From assembly GCA_963778845.1 (NCBI GenBank), contig CAVZVW010000010.1, forward strand, positions 62,001 to 126,000: 64,000 nt of DNA, in the 5' to 3' direction. The translations under genes were made by a program, and so were the position numbers. The notes beneath the pieces are model-generated. The model was given only the letters and a program-made list of their open reading frames with translations. It did no database searches and was not told the origin of the DNA. Position 1 is the stretch's first letter. Each line of letters opens with the position of its first letter. The stretch comes from CAVZVW01 sp963778845. Lineage in GTDB: Bacteria > Actinomycetota > Actinomycetes > Actinomycetales > Kineosporiaceae. This document shows, piece after piece, positions 18,772 to 27,284 of this stretch.

Positions 18772-20430
18772 TCAGTGCGCGACCGCCTTCTCCGCGCCCG
18801 CGCCCGTCAGGGACCGGACCTCCATCTCGGCGTACTTGGACGTGTCCATCACCTCGCGGCTGGTCACGCTGCCGAGCCAGCCGAGCAGGAACGCCAGCGG
18901 GATCGAGACGATGCCGGGGTTCTCCAACGGGAACCAGTGGAAGTCCACGCTGGTGTCGGTGATCATGGACAGGCTCAGCCCCGTCTTCGGGTCGACCTTC
19001 CCGGAGACGACCGGGGAGAACACGATCAGGCCGATCGAGGAGATGAGGCCGCCGTAGATGCTCCACACGGCCCCACGGGTGGTGAACCTGCCCCAGAACA
19101 GCGAGTAGAGGATCGTCGGCAGGTTCGCCGACGCGGCCACGGCGAAGGCCAGGGCCACGAGGAAGGCGATGTTCTGGTCCTTGGCGTAGATCCCGCCCAC
19201 GATCGCGAGGAGCCCGATGACGACGGCGGTGATGCGGGCGACCTTGACCTCGTCGTCGGCGCTGACCCGGCCCTTCTTGATGACGTTGGAGTACACGTCG
19301 TGGGCCAAGGAGGCGCTGGCGGTGATGGTCAGCCCGGCCACCACGGCCAGGATCGTCGCGAAGGCCACCGCGGCGATGAAGCCGAGCAGAAGTGTGCCGC
19401 CGAGCTCGTAGGCGAGCAGGGGTGCCGCGGAGTTCGCCTTGCCCGGGGCGGCGAGGATCGTCTTCGGACCCACCAGCCACATGGCGCCGAAGCCGAGCAC
19501 GAGGGTGAACAGGTAGAAGATGCCGATCACCCAGATCGCCCAGACGACGCTCTTGCGCGCCTCCTTGCTCGAGGGGACGGTGTAGAAGCGCATGAGCACG
19601 TGCGGCAGCCCGGCCGTGCCGAGCACGAGGGCCATCGACAACGAGATGAAGTCGATCTTGGACAGGTTGGTCAGCCCGTACTTCAGACCGGGGTTGAGCA
19701 CGGCGTCGGCGGCGAGCGGGGCCTTCTTCGGGTTCGCGGCCGCGGCGTTGCCGAGGAGCTCGGAGAGGTTGAAGCCGGCCTTGCCCAGCACCCAGAAGGT
19801 CATGAGACCGGCGCCGCCGATGAGCAGCAGGGCCTTGACGATCTGCACCCAGGTCGTGCCCTTCATGCCGCCGACGAGCACATAGATGATCATGAGGACG
19901 CCGACCGCCGCGATCGTGAGGTTCTGACCGGTGCTGCCCTTCACTCCCAGCAGCAGGTTCACCAGGCCGCCGGCACCGGCCATCTGCGCCAGCAGGTAGA
20001 ACAGCGAGACGCAGAGGGTGGAGATGGCCGCTGCGGTGCGCACGGGCCCCTGGCGCAGCCGGAAAGCCAGCACGTCGGCCATGGTGAACTTGCCGGTGTT
20101 GCGCAGGAGCTCCGCGACGAGCAGCAGCGCGACGAGCCACGCGACGAGGAAGCCGATCGAGTACATGAAGCCGTCGTAGCCGATCGTGGCGATCGCGCCC
20201 GCGATGCCGAGGAAGGAGGCCGCGGACAGGTAGTCCCCGGAGATCGCGATGCCGTTCTGGCGCCCGGTGAACGCGCGCCCGCCGGCGTAGTAGTCAGCGG
20301 CGGTCCTGTTGTTGCGCGACGCCCTGATGACGATGGCGAGGGTGATCGCGACGAAGATCCCGAAGATCGTGATGTTGACGGCGGGGTTGCCCACCCCGGT
20401 GGAGACGTCGGCGGCGATTCGCGGCACCAT
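18772..20430 (-). CDS. Sodium:solute (cation/acetate) symporter, ActP/MctC type
   Basis: A 552-residue SSS-family transporter with about 13 membrane segments. Family phrases include ADYYAGGRAFTGRQNGIAIS, GDYLSAASFLGIAGAI, the sodium-site region VAFATILAVVAGLTITASAS, and GTAGLPHVLMRFYTVP. ActP/MctC transporters take up acetate, propionate or pyruvate. It follows the DUF485 gene with a four-base ATGA overlap, the same pair as yjcH-actP in enterobacteria. The operon is preceded by a Crp-type operator and followed by a strong hairpin. Confidence 0.9.
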   Translation of the reverse strand: MVPRIAADVSTGVGNPAVNITIFGIFVAITLAIVIRASRNNRTAADYYAGGRAFTGRQNGIAISGDYLSAASFLGIAGAIATIGYDGFMYSIGFLVAWLVALLLVAELLRNTGKFTMADVLAFRLRQGPVRTAAAISTLCVSLFYLLAQMAGAGGLVNLLLGVKGSTGQNLTIAAVGVLMIIYVLVGGMKGTTWVQIVKALLLIGGAGLMTFWVLGKAGFNLSELLGNAAAANPKKAPLAADAVLNPGLKYGLTNLSKIDFISLSMALVLGTAGLPHVLMRFYTVPSSKEARKSVVWAIWVIGIFYLFTLVLGFGAMWLVGPKTILAAPGKANSAAPLLAYELGGTLLLGFIAAVAFATILAVVAGLTITASASLAHDVYSNVIKKGRVSADDEVKVARITAVVIGLLAIVGGIYAKDQNIAFLVALAFAVAASANLPTILYSLFWGRFTTRGAVWSIYGGLISSIGLIVFSPVVSGKVDPKTGLSLSMITDTSVDFHWFPLENPGIVSIPLAFLLGWLGSVTSREVMDTSKYAEMEVRSLTGAGAEKAVAH

Positions 20431-20774
20431 CAGAGCTCGCCCCTCTCGATGCGCTCGCGCAGCCTGGTTGCGGTCGGGTCGAAGCTACGGTCGGCCCAGC
20501 GGGCGTAGACCATGGTGATCGTGAACGTCGAGACGAACTGCAGCAGCCCGAACACGAGCCCGACGTTGATGTTGCCCATGAGCTTGTGGCTCATGAACCC
20601 GGGTGCATAGGCGGCCAGTGCCACGTAGAGGAAGTACCAGCTGAGGAACAGCGCCGTCATCGGGAAGACGAACCGGCGGAAGCGGGACTTCAGATCCGCG
20701 AAGTCCTGGGAGGCCTGCACCTCCTCGTACGTCGTGCCGGACCCGCCGCGGCGGGTCGGATGCGTTGTGGCCAC
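20430..20774 (-). CDS. DUF485 small membrane protein (YjcH-like partner of acetate symporter)
   Basis: A 114-residue protein with two membrane segments (FVFPMTALFLSWYFLYVALA and INVGLVFGLLQFVSTFTITM) and the DUF485 phrase ADLKSRFRRFVFPMTALF before the first, and MVYARWADRSFDP after the second. DUF485 proteins accompany ActP-type symporters. First gene of the operon; its stop is coupled to the symporter start. The leader contains the Crp site at 20852-20867, 78 bp from the start codon. Confidence 0.85.
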   Translation of the reverse strand: MATTHPTRRGGSGTTYEEVQASQDFADLKSRFRRFVFPMTALFLSWYFLYVALAAYAPGFMSHKLMGNINVGLVFGLLQFVSTFTITMVYARWADRSFDPTATRLRERIERGEL

Positions 20775-20851
20775 GAGACCTCCCTCTCAGGCCCTGGCAA
20801 CGGCGAGACGCCGCCGACGGGGCGTGGGCAGCCCGGGTTGTCTGCCCCGGG

Positions 20852-20867
20852 TGTGACGGCGGTCACC
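20852..20867. promoter_or_regulatory. Putative Crp/GlxR operator upstream of the acetate symporter operon
   Basis: TGTGACGGCGGTCACC matches the consensus TGTGA-N6-TCACA at every fixed position except the last. It lies 78 bp upstream of the DUF485 start, almost the same distance as the acs site from acs (84 bp). The remainder of the 228-bp gap (20775-21002) holds no gene. Confidence 0.65.
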
Positions 20868-21002
20868 CGCCGTGGCGCCACTCTGGGCCGCCCCGGAACC
20901 GTCACCAAGGGGGCATAGGCCGCCGTGCGGCCAGCGGGCGGGCGCTCGCGGCGTGCGGGATGGGCCGGTGCGACGAGCGGTTGGCCGGGTGCGCCGAGTG
21001 GC

Positions 21003-22826
21003 CTAGGTCACATCCCGGGTGAGCCGGTGCACCTCGGGCACGGGCGACCCGCTGCCGTTCGGCGGGGTGAGGCCCTGCCGCGACGGCCAGCCCTCACCCC
21101 GGTCGAGGTCGAGCCCCTCCGGCGCGTGCAGGCGCACCATGATGCGCGAGGAGGGGGGCGCCGTCCGCCGGGTCGCCAGGGAGACGGCGATCATGACAGC
21201 GAACGCGACCGGGACCGTCCACGCCGCCGGCTGGGCCAGCAACGCACCAGGCACGCCCGACCGGGAACCACCGGCGATCGTGACCAGCACGGCGACGCTG
21301 GCCAGCAGACCGCCCGTCACGAGCCCGGCGACGGCACCTGCCGGTGTGAGCCGCCGCCACCAGATGCCGAGCACGAGCAGCGGGCAGAACGTCGACGCCG
21401 CGACGGCGAAGGCCAGACCGACCGTGTCTGCCAGGCTCGTGCGCAGAGCGAGAAGCGAGAGGACCGCCGGCACGCCGACCGCCATCAGGGCACCGAGCCG
21501 GAACCCGGGGACGCTTGCCCGCGCCCGTCCTCGCAGCAGGTCCTGGCTGAGCACACCGGCCACCGACACCGTGAGGCCGCTCGAGGTGGACAGGAACGCC
21601 GCGAACGCCCCGGCGGTCACCAGTGCCGCGGCCAGGTCACCCCAGGGCTGGGGCAGCATGCGCCCCGGCAGCAGCAGCACGACCGAGTCGATGCGGCCGG
21701 TCAGCAGAAGGTCGGGGGCATAGATGCGGCCCAGGGCGCCGTAGACGGGCGGGAACACGTAGAACACGCCGAGCAGGCCGATCACCACCAACGTGGTGCG
21801 CCGGGCCGCATGCCCGTCGGGGTTGGTGTAGAAGCGCACGAGCACGTGGGGCAGGCCCATCGTGCCGAACAGCAGGGCCAGCAGCAGCGAGTACGTGCGG
21901 TACAGGGCGTGGTCGCGACCGCCGGCACCGGAGGAGGGGGTCGACCACACCGGGCCGGTGCTCTCCTCGATCGCGACGACGTGCGGCACCCGGGTGCCGG
22001 CGGCGAGGTCGACCTGCGTCCCGGCGGACAGCCGTGACTCACCGACGGGCAGCGTCACGGGGCCGTCCACGGCGCGCCCGTCAAGACGCCCGCTCAGTCG
22101 CAGCGCCGTCGGTTGCAGTACCTGGACCCGCACGGTGTCAGGCAGGACCACGCTGGTGGCCACGCGCGTCACCGGCGGGCCGCCGGAGGTCGGGTCCGGC
22201 GCCCCGTCGGACTGCCATGCCAGCATCATGAGCAGCACGGGCACGCTGATCGCGGTGACCTTCACCCAGTACTGGAACGCCTGGACGAACGTGATCGAAC
22301 GCATGCCGCCGGCCATCACGTTGAGTACCACGACCGTCGCGACCAGTGCGGAACCGACCCATCGCGGAGCTCCGGTCACGGTGCGCAGCGCCAGGCCGGC
22401 CCCCTGGAACTGCGGCAGCAGGTAGAGCCAGCCGATCCCCACGACGAGCAGCGAGGCCAGACGCCGCACCGGCTTGCTGGCCAGCCGGATCTCGGCGAAG
22501 TCCGGCAGCGTGTAGGCGCCCGACCGGCGCAGGGGTGCGGCCACGAGCACGAGCAGCACGAGGTACCCGGCGGTGTACCCGATCGGGTACCAGAGGATGT
22601 CGGACCCGTAGGCCAGCACGAGGCCGGCCACCCCGAGGAAGCTGGCGGCGGACAGGTACTCCCCGCCGATCGCGGAGGCGTTCCAGCGCGGGCTCACGGC
22701 ACGGCTGGCGACATAGAAGTCGCTGGTCGTGCGGGACAGGCGAAGCCCCACCGCGCCCACGCCCAACGTCGCCACGCACATCAGCACCACGGCCACCACC
22801 TGCGGCCAGGAGTCCTGTGCCGGCAC
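21003..22826 (-). CDS. Second sodium:solute symporter, paralogue with a large extracellular insertion
   Basis: A 607-residue SSS-family transporter related to the upstream acetate symporter: GGEYLSAASFLGVAGLVLAYG, SDFYVASRAVSPRWNASAI, FLSTSSGLTVSVAGVL and GTMGLPHVLVRFYTNP are shared. Between two membrane segments (about residues 210-310) it carries an insertion of roughly 90 mostly polar residues with beta-strand character (PDTVRVQVLQPTALRLSGRL) that the first symporter lacks. The C-terminal tail (70 residues) is polar. It ends the minus-strand operon that begins with the LytS kinase at 26485, which suggests that this transporter is the output of the two-component system, as in the pyruvate systems BtsSR-BtsT and YpdAB-YhjX. 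Confidence 0.85.
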   Translation of the reverse strand: MPAQDSWPQVVAVVLMCVATLGVGAVGLRLSRTTSDFYVASRAVSPRWNASAIGGEYLSAASFLGVAGLVLAYGSDILWYPIGYTAGYLVLLVLVAAPLRRSGAYTLPDFAEIRLASKPVRRLASLLVVGIGWLYLLPQFQGAGLALRTVTGAPRWVGSALVATVVVLNVMAGGMRSITFVQAFQYWVKVTAISVPVLLMMLAWQSDGAPDPTSGGPPVTRVATSVVLPDTVRVQVLQPTALRLSGRLDGRAVDGPVTLPVGESRLSAGTQVDLAAGTRVPHVVAIEESTGPVWSTPSSGAGGRDHALYRTYSLLLALLFGTMGLPHVLVRFYTNPDGHAARRTTLVVIGLLGVFYVFPPVYGALGRIYAPDLLLTGRIDSVVLLLPGRMLPQPWGDLAAALVTAGAFAAFLSTSSGLTVSVAGVLSQDLLRGRARASVPGFRLGALMAVGVPAVLSLLALRTSLADTVGLAFAVAASTFCPLLVLGIWWRRLTPAGAVAGLVTGGLLASVAVLVTIAGGSRSGVPGALLAQPAAWTVPVAFAVMIAVSLATRRTAPPSSRIMVRLHAPEGLDLDRGEGWPSRQGLTPPNGSGSPVPEVHRLTRDVT

Positions 22827-22856
22827 CGTCGCCGTCCCGGTCTGTCGTCCCGGCCG

Positions 22857-23285
22857 TCAGGGCCGGTGGCTGACGATGTCGGTGAAGTCCCGCTCGGCCC
22901 GCTCCGCAGCGCGGACCTGCCGATGCGCCACCACGAGCAGCGCGGGGTACACGGTCACGCCGAGCAGCAGCCAGGGCAGCGGCACGGCCAGGACCCGCAC
23001 CGTTGCCAGGCGGGGGACCAGCGCGAAGAGCAGCGGGAACGCGCCGGTCACGAGCACCAGAACGATGAGCGCCGATGCGGCGTGGCGCAGCTGCGTGCGC
23101 AGCAACGAGCGCATGTAGACCTCACCGACCCCGGTCTGCTCGTCGATGTCGCGGGTCGGCGGTCGCGACGGCGGCCGAGGCACCGATGCCATGCGCGGGC
23201 TCGTGACTCGCACACGCTGGGGCGGGCGGGAGCTTCGGCCGGTCGCGCGCCCGCCCGCGCGTGGCGAGTGCTCGGTGCCGCTCAT
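22857..23285 (-). CDS. Small two-TM membrane protein between response regulator and symporter
   Basis: A 142-residue protein. A basic N-terminus of about 65 residues ends in EVYMRSLLRTQLRHAAS, followed by two membrane helices (ALIVLVLVTGAFPLLFALVP and VRVLAVPLPWLLLGVTVYPA) and a short charged tail (AERAERDFTDIVSHRP). The topology and the place just before a symporter gene resemble DUF485 proteins, though the sequence is too divergent to assign. Its start overlaps the stop of the LytTR gene. Probably a small subunit of the symporter at 21003-22826 (inference). Confidence 0.65.
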   Translation of the reverse strand: MSGTEHSPRAGGRATGRSSRPPQRVRVTSPRMASVPRPPSRPPTRDIDEQTGVGEVYMRSLLRTQLRHAASALIVLVLVTGAFPLLFALVPRLATVRVLAVPLPWLLLGVTVYPALLVVAHRQVRAAERAERDFTDIVSHRP

Positions 23286-24094
23286 CGCGGGTCGCGACCA
23301 GTGCCCTCGCGACCAGTGCCCTGGTCCCGGGACAGGCTCGCCGAGCGGACCAGCCTGTCGCGCAGCGCCTTCGTGTGGCGCCGGCTGACCTGGAGCACCC
23401 GGTCGCCGAGCCGGACGGCGCAGCGCCCGCCGTCCACCCGGATCTCGTCGACGTGGGGCAGCGCGACGAGCGTGCTGCGGTGGATGCGGACGAACCCGGC
23501 CTCGGCCCAGCGCTCCTCCAACGTGGTCAGGGGGATCCGCACGAGGTGGCTGCTGGTGCCGGTGTGCAGGCGTGCGTAGTCCCCGTGGGCCTCGACGAAG
23601 CGCACCTGTGAGCGTTGGACGAAGCGCGTGACGCCGCCCAGCTCGACGGCGATCGTCTCGTCCTCGCCCCGCCCCGCGCCGTCGGCCGGGTCGGGCGCCG
23701 ACGAGCGTGCCGCCTCGAGCACGCGCCGCACGGCCTCGGCCAGGCGCTCGGGCCGCACCGGCTTCATGACGTAGTCCGTGGCGCGCAGGTCGAAGGCCTC
23801 GGTGGCGTGGCGGTCGTATGCGGTGACGAACACCACCTGGGGCCGGTGGGTGAAGCGGGCGAGCACCCGCGCGAGGTCCAGGCCGTCAAGGCCCGGCATC
23901 TTGATGTCGCAGAACACGACGTCGACCTGCTCGGCCTCCAGGAGGCGCAAGGCGGAGGCTCCGCTGGACGCGGTGAGCACGTCGCCGATGCGAGGGTCGC
24001 GGCCCAGGAGGTACGTGAGCTCGTTCAGCGCCGGCGCCTCGTCGTCGACGACGAGGGCGCGCAGCGGACCCGGGCTCGGCGGCGTCGCAGCCAT
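23282..24094 (-). CDS. LytTR-family response regulator
   Basis: A 270-residue regulator. The receiver domain (residues 10-130) has the acidic pair VVDDEAPAL, phosphoacceptor VVFCDIKMPGLDGL, VFVTAYDRHATEAFD and the YVMKPVRPERL lysine. The C-terminal LytTR DNA-binding domain is recognisable by VRFVEAHGDYARLHTGTSSH, LTTLEERW-AEAGFVRIHRS and VSRRHTKALRDRL. The last 15 residues come from a 15-bp tandem duplication (DQGTGREGTGRD). It forms a two-component system with the kinase at 25292, from which it is separated by a gene of the four-cysteine family. Confidence 0.9.
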   Translation of the reverse strand: MAATPPSPGPLRALVVDDEAPALNELTYLLGRDPRIGDVLTASSGASALRLLEAEQVDVVFCDIKMPGLDGLDLARVLARFTHRPQVVFVTAYDRHATEAFDLRATDYVMKPVRPERLAEAVRRVLEAARSSAPDPADGAGRGEDETIAVELGGVTRFVQRSQVRFVEAHGDYARLHTGTSSHLVRIPLTTLEERWAEAGFVRIHRSTLVALPHVDEIRVDGGRCAVRLGDRVLQVSRRHTKALRDRLVRSASLSRDQGTGREGTGRDPR

Positions 24095-24121
24095 GTCGCG
24101 AGGGTACGGCGTGCCCCCGGT

Positions 24122-25180
24122 TCAGAGCGAGGACGCCACTGCGGCTGCCCGGCACACCGCTGCCGCGGCGTCCAAGGCCTTCGCCGTGGCCTCGATCGGC
24201 CATCCCCGCACGGCCGTGTACCCCTGCGGCAGCCGCGCCTCGAGCCCGATGGCGGCCAGGGCGTCGGCCCGGGGTGGCGCCGGGCAGCCGGAGACCTCTA
24301 CCCGCAGGCGCAGCAGGACCGCCTCGCCGGGCACCAGGTCCCAGGGGCCCGGCGGGGTCGCCAGCAGGCTGACCCCGCGCGCCCCCGGCCCGACGATCGG
24401 CACGACCGTGGCGGCGAGGGTGCCGTTGTTGACCATGCGGACGGTGAAGCCGCCGTCGAGGTCCGTGTGCACGCCGGTGATCGCGACAGCCAGGCCGGCC
24501 CGCACGGGCGGGCACAGGGGCGCCAGGACGTCGGTGAACGCCGTGGCCACGCCGATGGCTGCGACGTCCTGGGTCGGGATCCCGCTCTCGTCGGTTGTGT
24601 CGACGACGACCCGGACGGCGGGGATCAGCCGGGCGATGCAGTCGGCTATGACGGTCGCGCCCAGCCAGACGGTCCCGCGGGGTGGCAGGACGGTGCCGGC
24701 GGGGACGTCGACGAGCGTGGTTCCCAGGCCCACGACCGAGACCGACGTCACGGGCACGGTGCGCGGGAAGGGGTTGCCGAGCAGCAGCCGTACCTGCAGC
24801 CGCTGGAAGTCGGCGGAGTCGCGCCCGACCAGCTCCAGCTGTGCGGTGAGCCCCTCGCCGATCTCCGTGACGGGCGTACCGACGTCGCCCACCACCCAGG
24901 GCGGAGGACCGTCGGCGGCGGAGGGCTGGGCGTCGACCGTCGAGGGGCTCTCGGAGGTCGGAGTGCGGGGGAGTGCGGACGGACCCCGCGGGAGTGCGGA
25001 CGGCGCGGGGGTACGCGTCGCGACGGCGACGGGCGGCGGCGTGCGGGCGTTCCCGCTGCTGTACAGCCCGACGGCGCCCACACCGGCGACCGCGAGCGCG
25101 AGAACCGACGTCAGTCTCGCCCGTGACGGGCTGCGCCGCGGGCGGGCCTGCGGCACCCTGCCGGTGACCTCGCGGCTCAT
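24122..25180 (-). CDS. Four-cysteine ectodomain membrane protein, paralogue A (between LytS kinase and LytTR regulator)
   Basis: A 352-residue protein of unrecognised family. It starts MSREVTG, a motif shared with two of its four paralogues in this window, has one membrane segment near residues 23-43 (LTSVLALAVAGVGAVGLYSS), a Pro/Thr/Ser-rich linker of about 45 residues with short repeats, and two similar beta-rich halves of about 110-120 residues. Exactly four cysteines occur, two per half (ADCIAR/APLCPP and SGCPAPP/AVCRAA), each pair 42-45 residues apart, as in the paralogues at 28874, 29874, 31480 and 32487. Its position between the sensor kinase and response regulator genes suggests an accessory sensor in that pathway; this is inference. 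Confidence 0.6.
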   Translation of the reverse strand: MSREVTGRVPQARPRRSPSRARLTSVLALAVAGVGAVGLYSSGNARTPPPVAVATRTPAPSALPRGPSALPRTPTSESPSTVDAQPSAADGPPPWVVGDVGTPVTEIGEGLTAQLELVGRDSADFQRLQVRLLLGNPFPRTVPVTSVSVVGLGTTLVDVPAGTVLPPRGTVWLGATVIADCIARLIPAVRVVVDTTDESGIPTQDVAAIGVATAFTDVLAPLCPPVRAGLAVAITGVHTDLDGGFTVRMVNNGTLAATVVPIVGPGARGVSLLATPPGPWDLVPGEAVLLRLRVEVSGCPAPPRADALAAIGLEARLPQGYTAVRGWPIEATAKALDAAAAVCRAAAVASSL

Positions 25181-25291
25181 CGCCTGCTCGGCGTGGGGAC
25201 GCCCGTGGAGCAGGTCGGACCGACGAGGGGGGCCGCCACGTCTCCACTGTGCGGCCGATGGACGCTTGGGCGCCAGGCGAGAACGCAGCGC

Positions 25292-26485
25292 TCAGCGTGC
25301 GCGGACCCCGGGTGCGAACTTCGGCACCCGGAAGCTCACCTTCGTGCCGGCGCCGGGTGCGGTCTCGACGACCAGCCCGTAGGAGTCACCGAAGACCTGG
25401 CGCAGCCGCGCATCGACGTTGCCGAGCCCGATCGAGTCGGCCTCGGACTCCCCGGCCAGGACCCTGCGGATGAGCTCGGGATCGGTGCCGACGCCGTCGT
25501 CCTCCACCCAGATCACGGCCTCCGACCCGGCGTCCTCGGCGCACAGCACGACGTGCCCCACGTCGGCCTTGCCCTCCAGGCCGTGCCGCACCGCGTTCTC
25601 CACCAACGGCTGCACGCACAGGAAGGGAACCGCCACCTGCAGCACCTCGGGGGCGATGAGGATCTTGGTCTGCAGCCGATCGCCGAAGCGCGCCTGCTCG
25701 AGGACGAGGTAGCGCTCGATGTTGCGCAGCTCGTCGGCGAGCGTGGTGAACTCCCCGCCTCGCTGGAACGCGTACCGGGTGAAGTCGGCGAACTCGAGCA
25801 GCAGCTCGCGCGCCCGCTCGGGGTCGGTGCGCACGAACGTGGCGATCGCGGCAAGGGAGTTGTAGACGAAGTGCGGGCTGATCTGGGCGCGCAGGGCGCG
25901 CAGCTCGGCCTCCATGGTCCGGGTGCGCGAGCGGTTCAGCTCGGCGAGGTCCACCTGGGTCGAGACCCACTGCGCTACCTGGTCCGTCGCACGGACCAGG
26001 CCGGCGCTGGCCTCGGGTCCGTAGGCGATCAGGGCTCCGACGACCCGGTCCTCGCTCGTGATCGGCGCCACGACGGCGCTGCGGATCGGGCAGGCGAGAT
26101 CGGGGCAGGCGAGGTCGGTCTGCCCGAGGATCGCCGTGCGGCCGGTCCGCACGGCCTCGGTCGAGTGGCCCACGGCACCCGTCGCGTGCTCGGGGTGGGC
26201 GCCGTCCCACGCCAGCACCGCCTCACCGCTGGTGAGGGCGACGGCGGAGGTGCCGAGCAGTGCTCGGAGGTGCTTCGCGGCACGCGAGGCGCCGGTCGGC
26301 GTGAGACCGTCGCGAAGGTGGGGTGCGGCCAAGGATGCCGTGTGCAGGGTGGCGAACGTGGCGCGGTCGGCCGGGGTCCCGAGGTCACGGCGCCCGGCCA
26401 CCCGGCGCGTGAGGAGCAGGGAGAGCCCGGTGAGGATCGCCAGGACGACGACCAGCGCCGCTGCCGCCTCGACCGGGTTTCCCAC
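25292..26485 (-). CDS. LytS/YpdA-type sensor histidine kinase
   Basis: A 397-residue kinase, GTG start (VGNPVEAAAALVV). One N-terminal membrane segment (AAALVVVLAILTGLSLLL), a GAF-like sensor domain (residues about 40-190) that contains the close cysteine pair LACPDLACPIRS, then the His_kinase domain with ISPHFVYNSLAAIATFV (phosphorylated histidine), and HATPase boxes PLVENAVRHGLEG, WVEDDGVGTD, GLGNVDARL. The CPDLAC segment arises from a short tandem duplication. It is the first gene of a minus-strand operon with paralogue A, the LytTR regulator, a 2-TM protein and a symporter. LytS-type kinases of this kind sense extracellular carboxylates such as pyruvate in enterobacteria. Confidence 0.88.
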   Translation of the reverse strand: MGNPVEAAAALVVVLAILTGLSLLLTRRVAGRRDLGTPADRATFATLHTASLAAPHLRDGLTPTGASRAAKHLRALLGTSAVALTSGEAVLAWDGAHPEHATGAVGHSTEAVRTGRTAILGQTDLACPDLACPIRSAVVAPITSEDRVVGALIAYGPEASAGLVRATDQVAQWVSTQVDLAELNRSRTRTMEAELRALRAQISPHFVYNSLAAIATFVRTDPERARELLLEFADFTRYAFQRGGEFTTLADELRNIERYLVLEQARFGDRLQTKILIAPEVLQVAVPFLCVQPLVENAVRHGLEGKADVGHVVLCAEDAGSEAVIWVEDDGVGTDPELIRRVLAGESEADSIGLGNVDARLRQVFGDSYGLVVETAPGAGTKVSFRVPKFAPGVRAR

Positions 26486-26565
26486 GCGCCCACCCTCGCA
26501 CCAGCGTGGAGGCTCGCGCGCGGGGGACACCCCCGCCCGCGAGCCTTCCCGCGTGGTGGCCGCGA

Positions 26566-27147
26566 CTATGCGGCGTCCGGCTTCTTCACCATGGCGACGA
26601 CCTGTTGGCTCGTGCCGTCGGAGAAGGTCAGCGTCAGAGAGATCTGCGAACCGACTGGCAGCTTCTGGTTGAGCATCTTCAACATCACGTGGTCGCCGCC
26701 CGGCTTGAGCGTGGCGGCCCCGGCCGCCGGTACCCGGACGCCACCGACCTTGGTCTGCATCACCATGACGCCGTCCTTCTTGACCATCTCGTCCACGGTC
26801 ACCTCGCCGGCCACCGACGTGGTGGCGGACACGAGTGCCACGTCGACCGCCCCGGGGTTCGTGAGGGTCATGTAGGCGGCACTCATCATGGCCGGCGAAC
26901 CGTCGGTTGTGCGTGCCCAGGCGTCGGAGACGACGACCGGGGCCGGTGAGGCCGCCGGGGTGGTGGTCGACGCCGAGGCTGCTGGGCTCGGGGCGGCGGA
27001 CCCGCCGGCACTGCTGCCGGCCCCGCAGCCGGCGAGGACGGTGGCCAGTGTGATCGCGAATACGGTGGTGAGGGTGGTGGTGAGGGTGCGGGTGAGGGCG
27101 CCTGCGCCACGGGACATGGGGGCGCGGTGGTATCGAGCACGGGACAT
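26566..27147 (-). CDS. PCu(A)C copper chaperone lipoprotein
   Basis: A 193-residue secreted protein. The signal peptide ends in a lipobox (TLATVLAGCG), so it is probably lipid-anchored outside the membrane, and a Ser/Ala/Pro linker follows. The domain reads SDAWARTTDGSPAMMSAAYM and ends with PGGDHVMLKML; the DHVML histidine and the methionines around VDEMVKKDGVMVMQ are the copper ligands in PCu(A)C/DUF461 proteins, which deliver Cu(I) to cytochrome oxidase. The N-terminus holds small tandem repeats (TLTTTLTTV). It is directly upstream (in the same direction) of the LytS gene but separated by 80 bp. Confidence 0.85.
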   Translation of the reverse strand: MSRARYHRAPMSRGAGALTRTLTTTLTTVFAITLATVLAGCGAGSSAGGSAAPSPAASASTTTPAASPAPVVVSDAWARTTDGSPAMMSAAYMTLTNPGAVDVALVSATTSVAGEVTVDEMVKKDGVMVMQTKVGGVRVPAAGAATLKPGGDHVMLKMLNQKLPVGSQISLTLTFSDGTSQQVVAMVKKPDAA

Positions 27148-27284
27148 GGGACTGCTCCGATGTGACGGGCGTCGCGCGTTGACGGCGACGCGGTGTCGAG
27201 CTGAGGGTGCGCTGGTCGCGGCCGCGCGTGGGGGCGCAGCGGATCGGCGCGGTGCACGCGCTGGGGTGCTCGGCGCGCGGGTCG

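Noticed and set aside
18580..20508. A 642-codon plus-strand open frame across the acetate symporter
   Set aside because: Full of Asp/His/Gly/Glu repeats produced by reading hydrophobic codons backwards; no start signal or homology.
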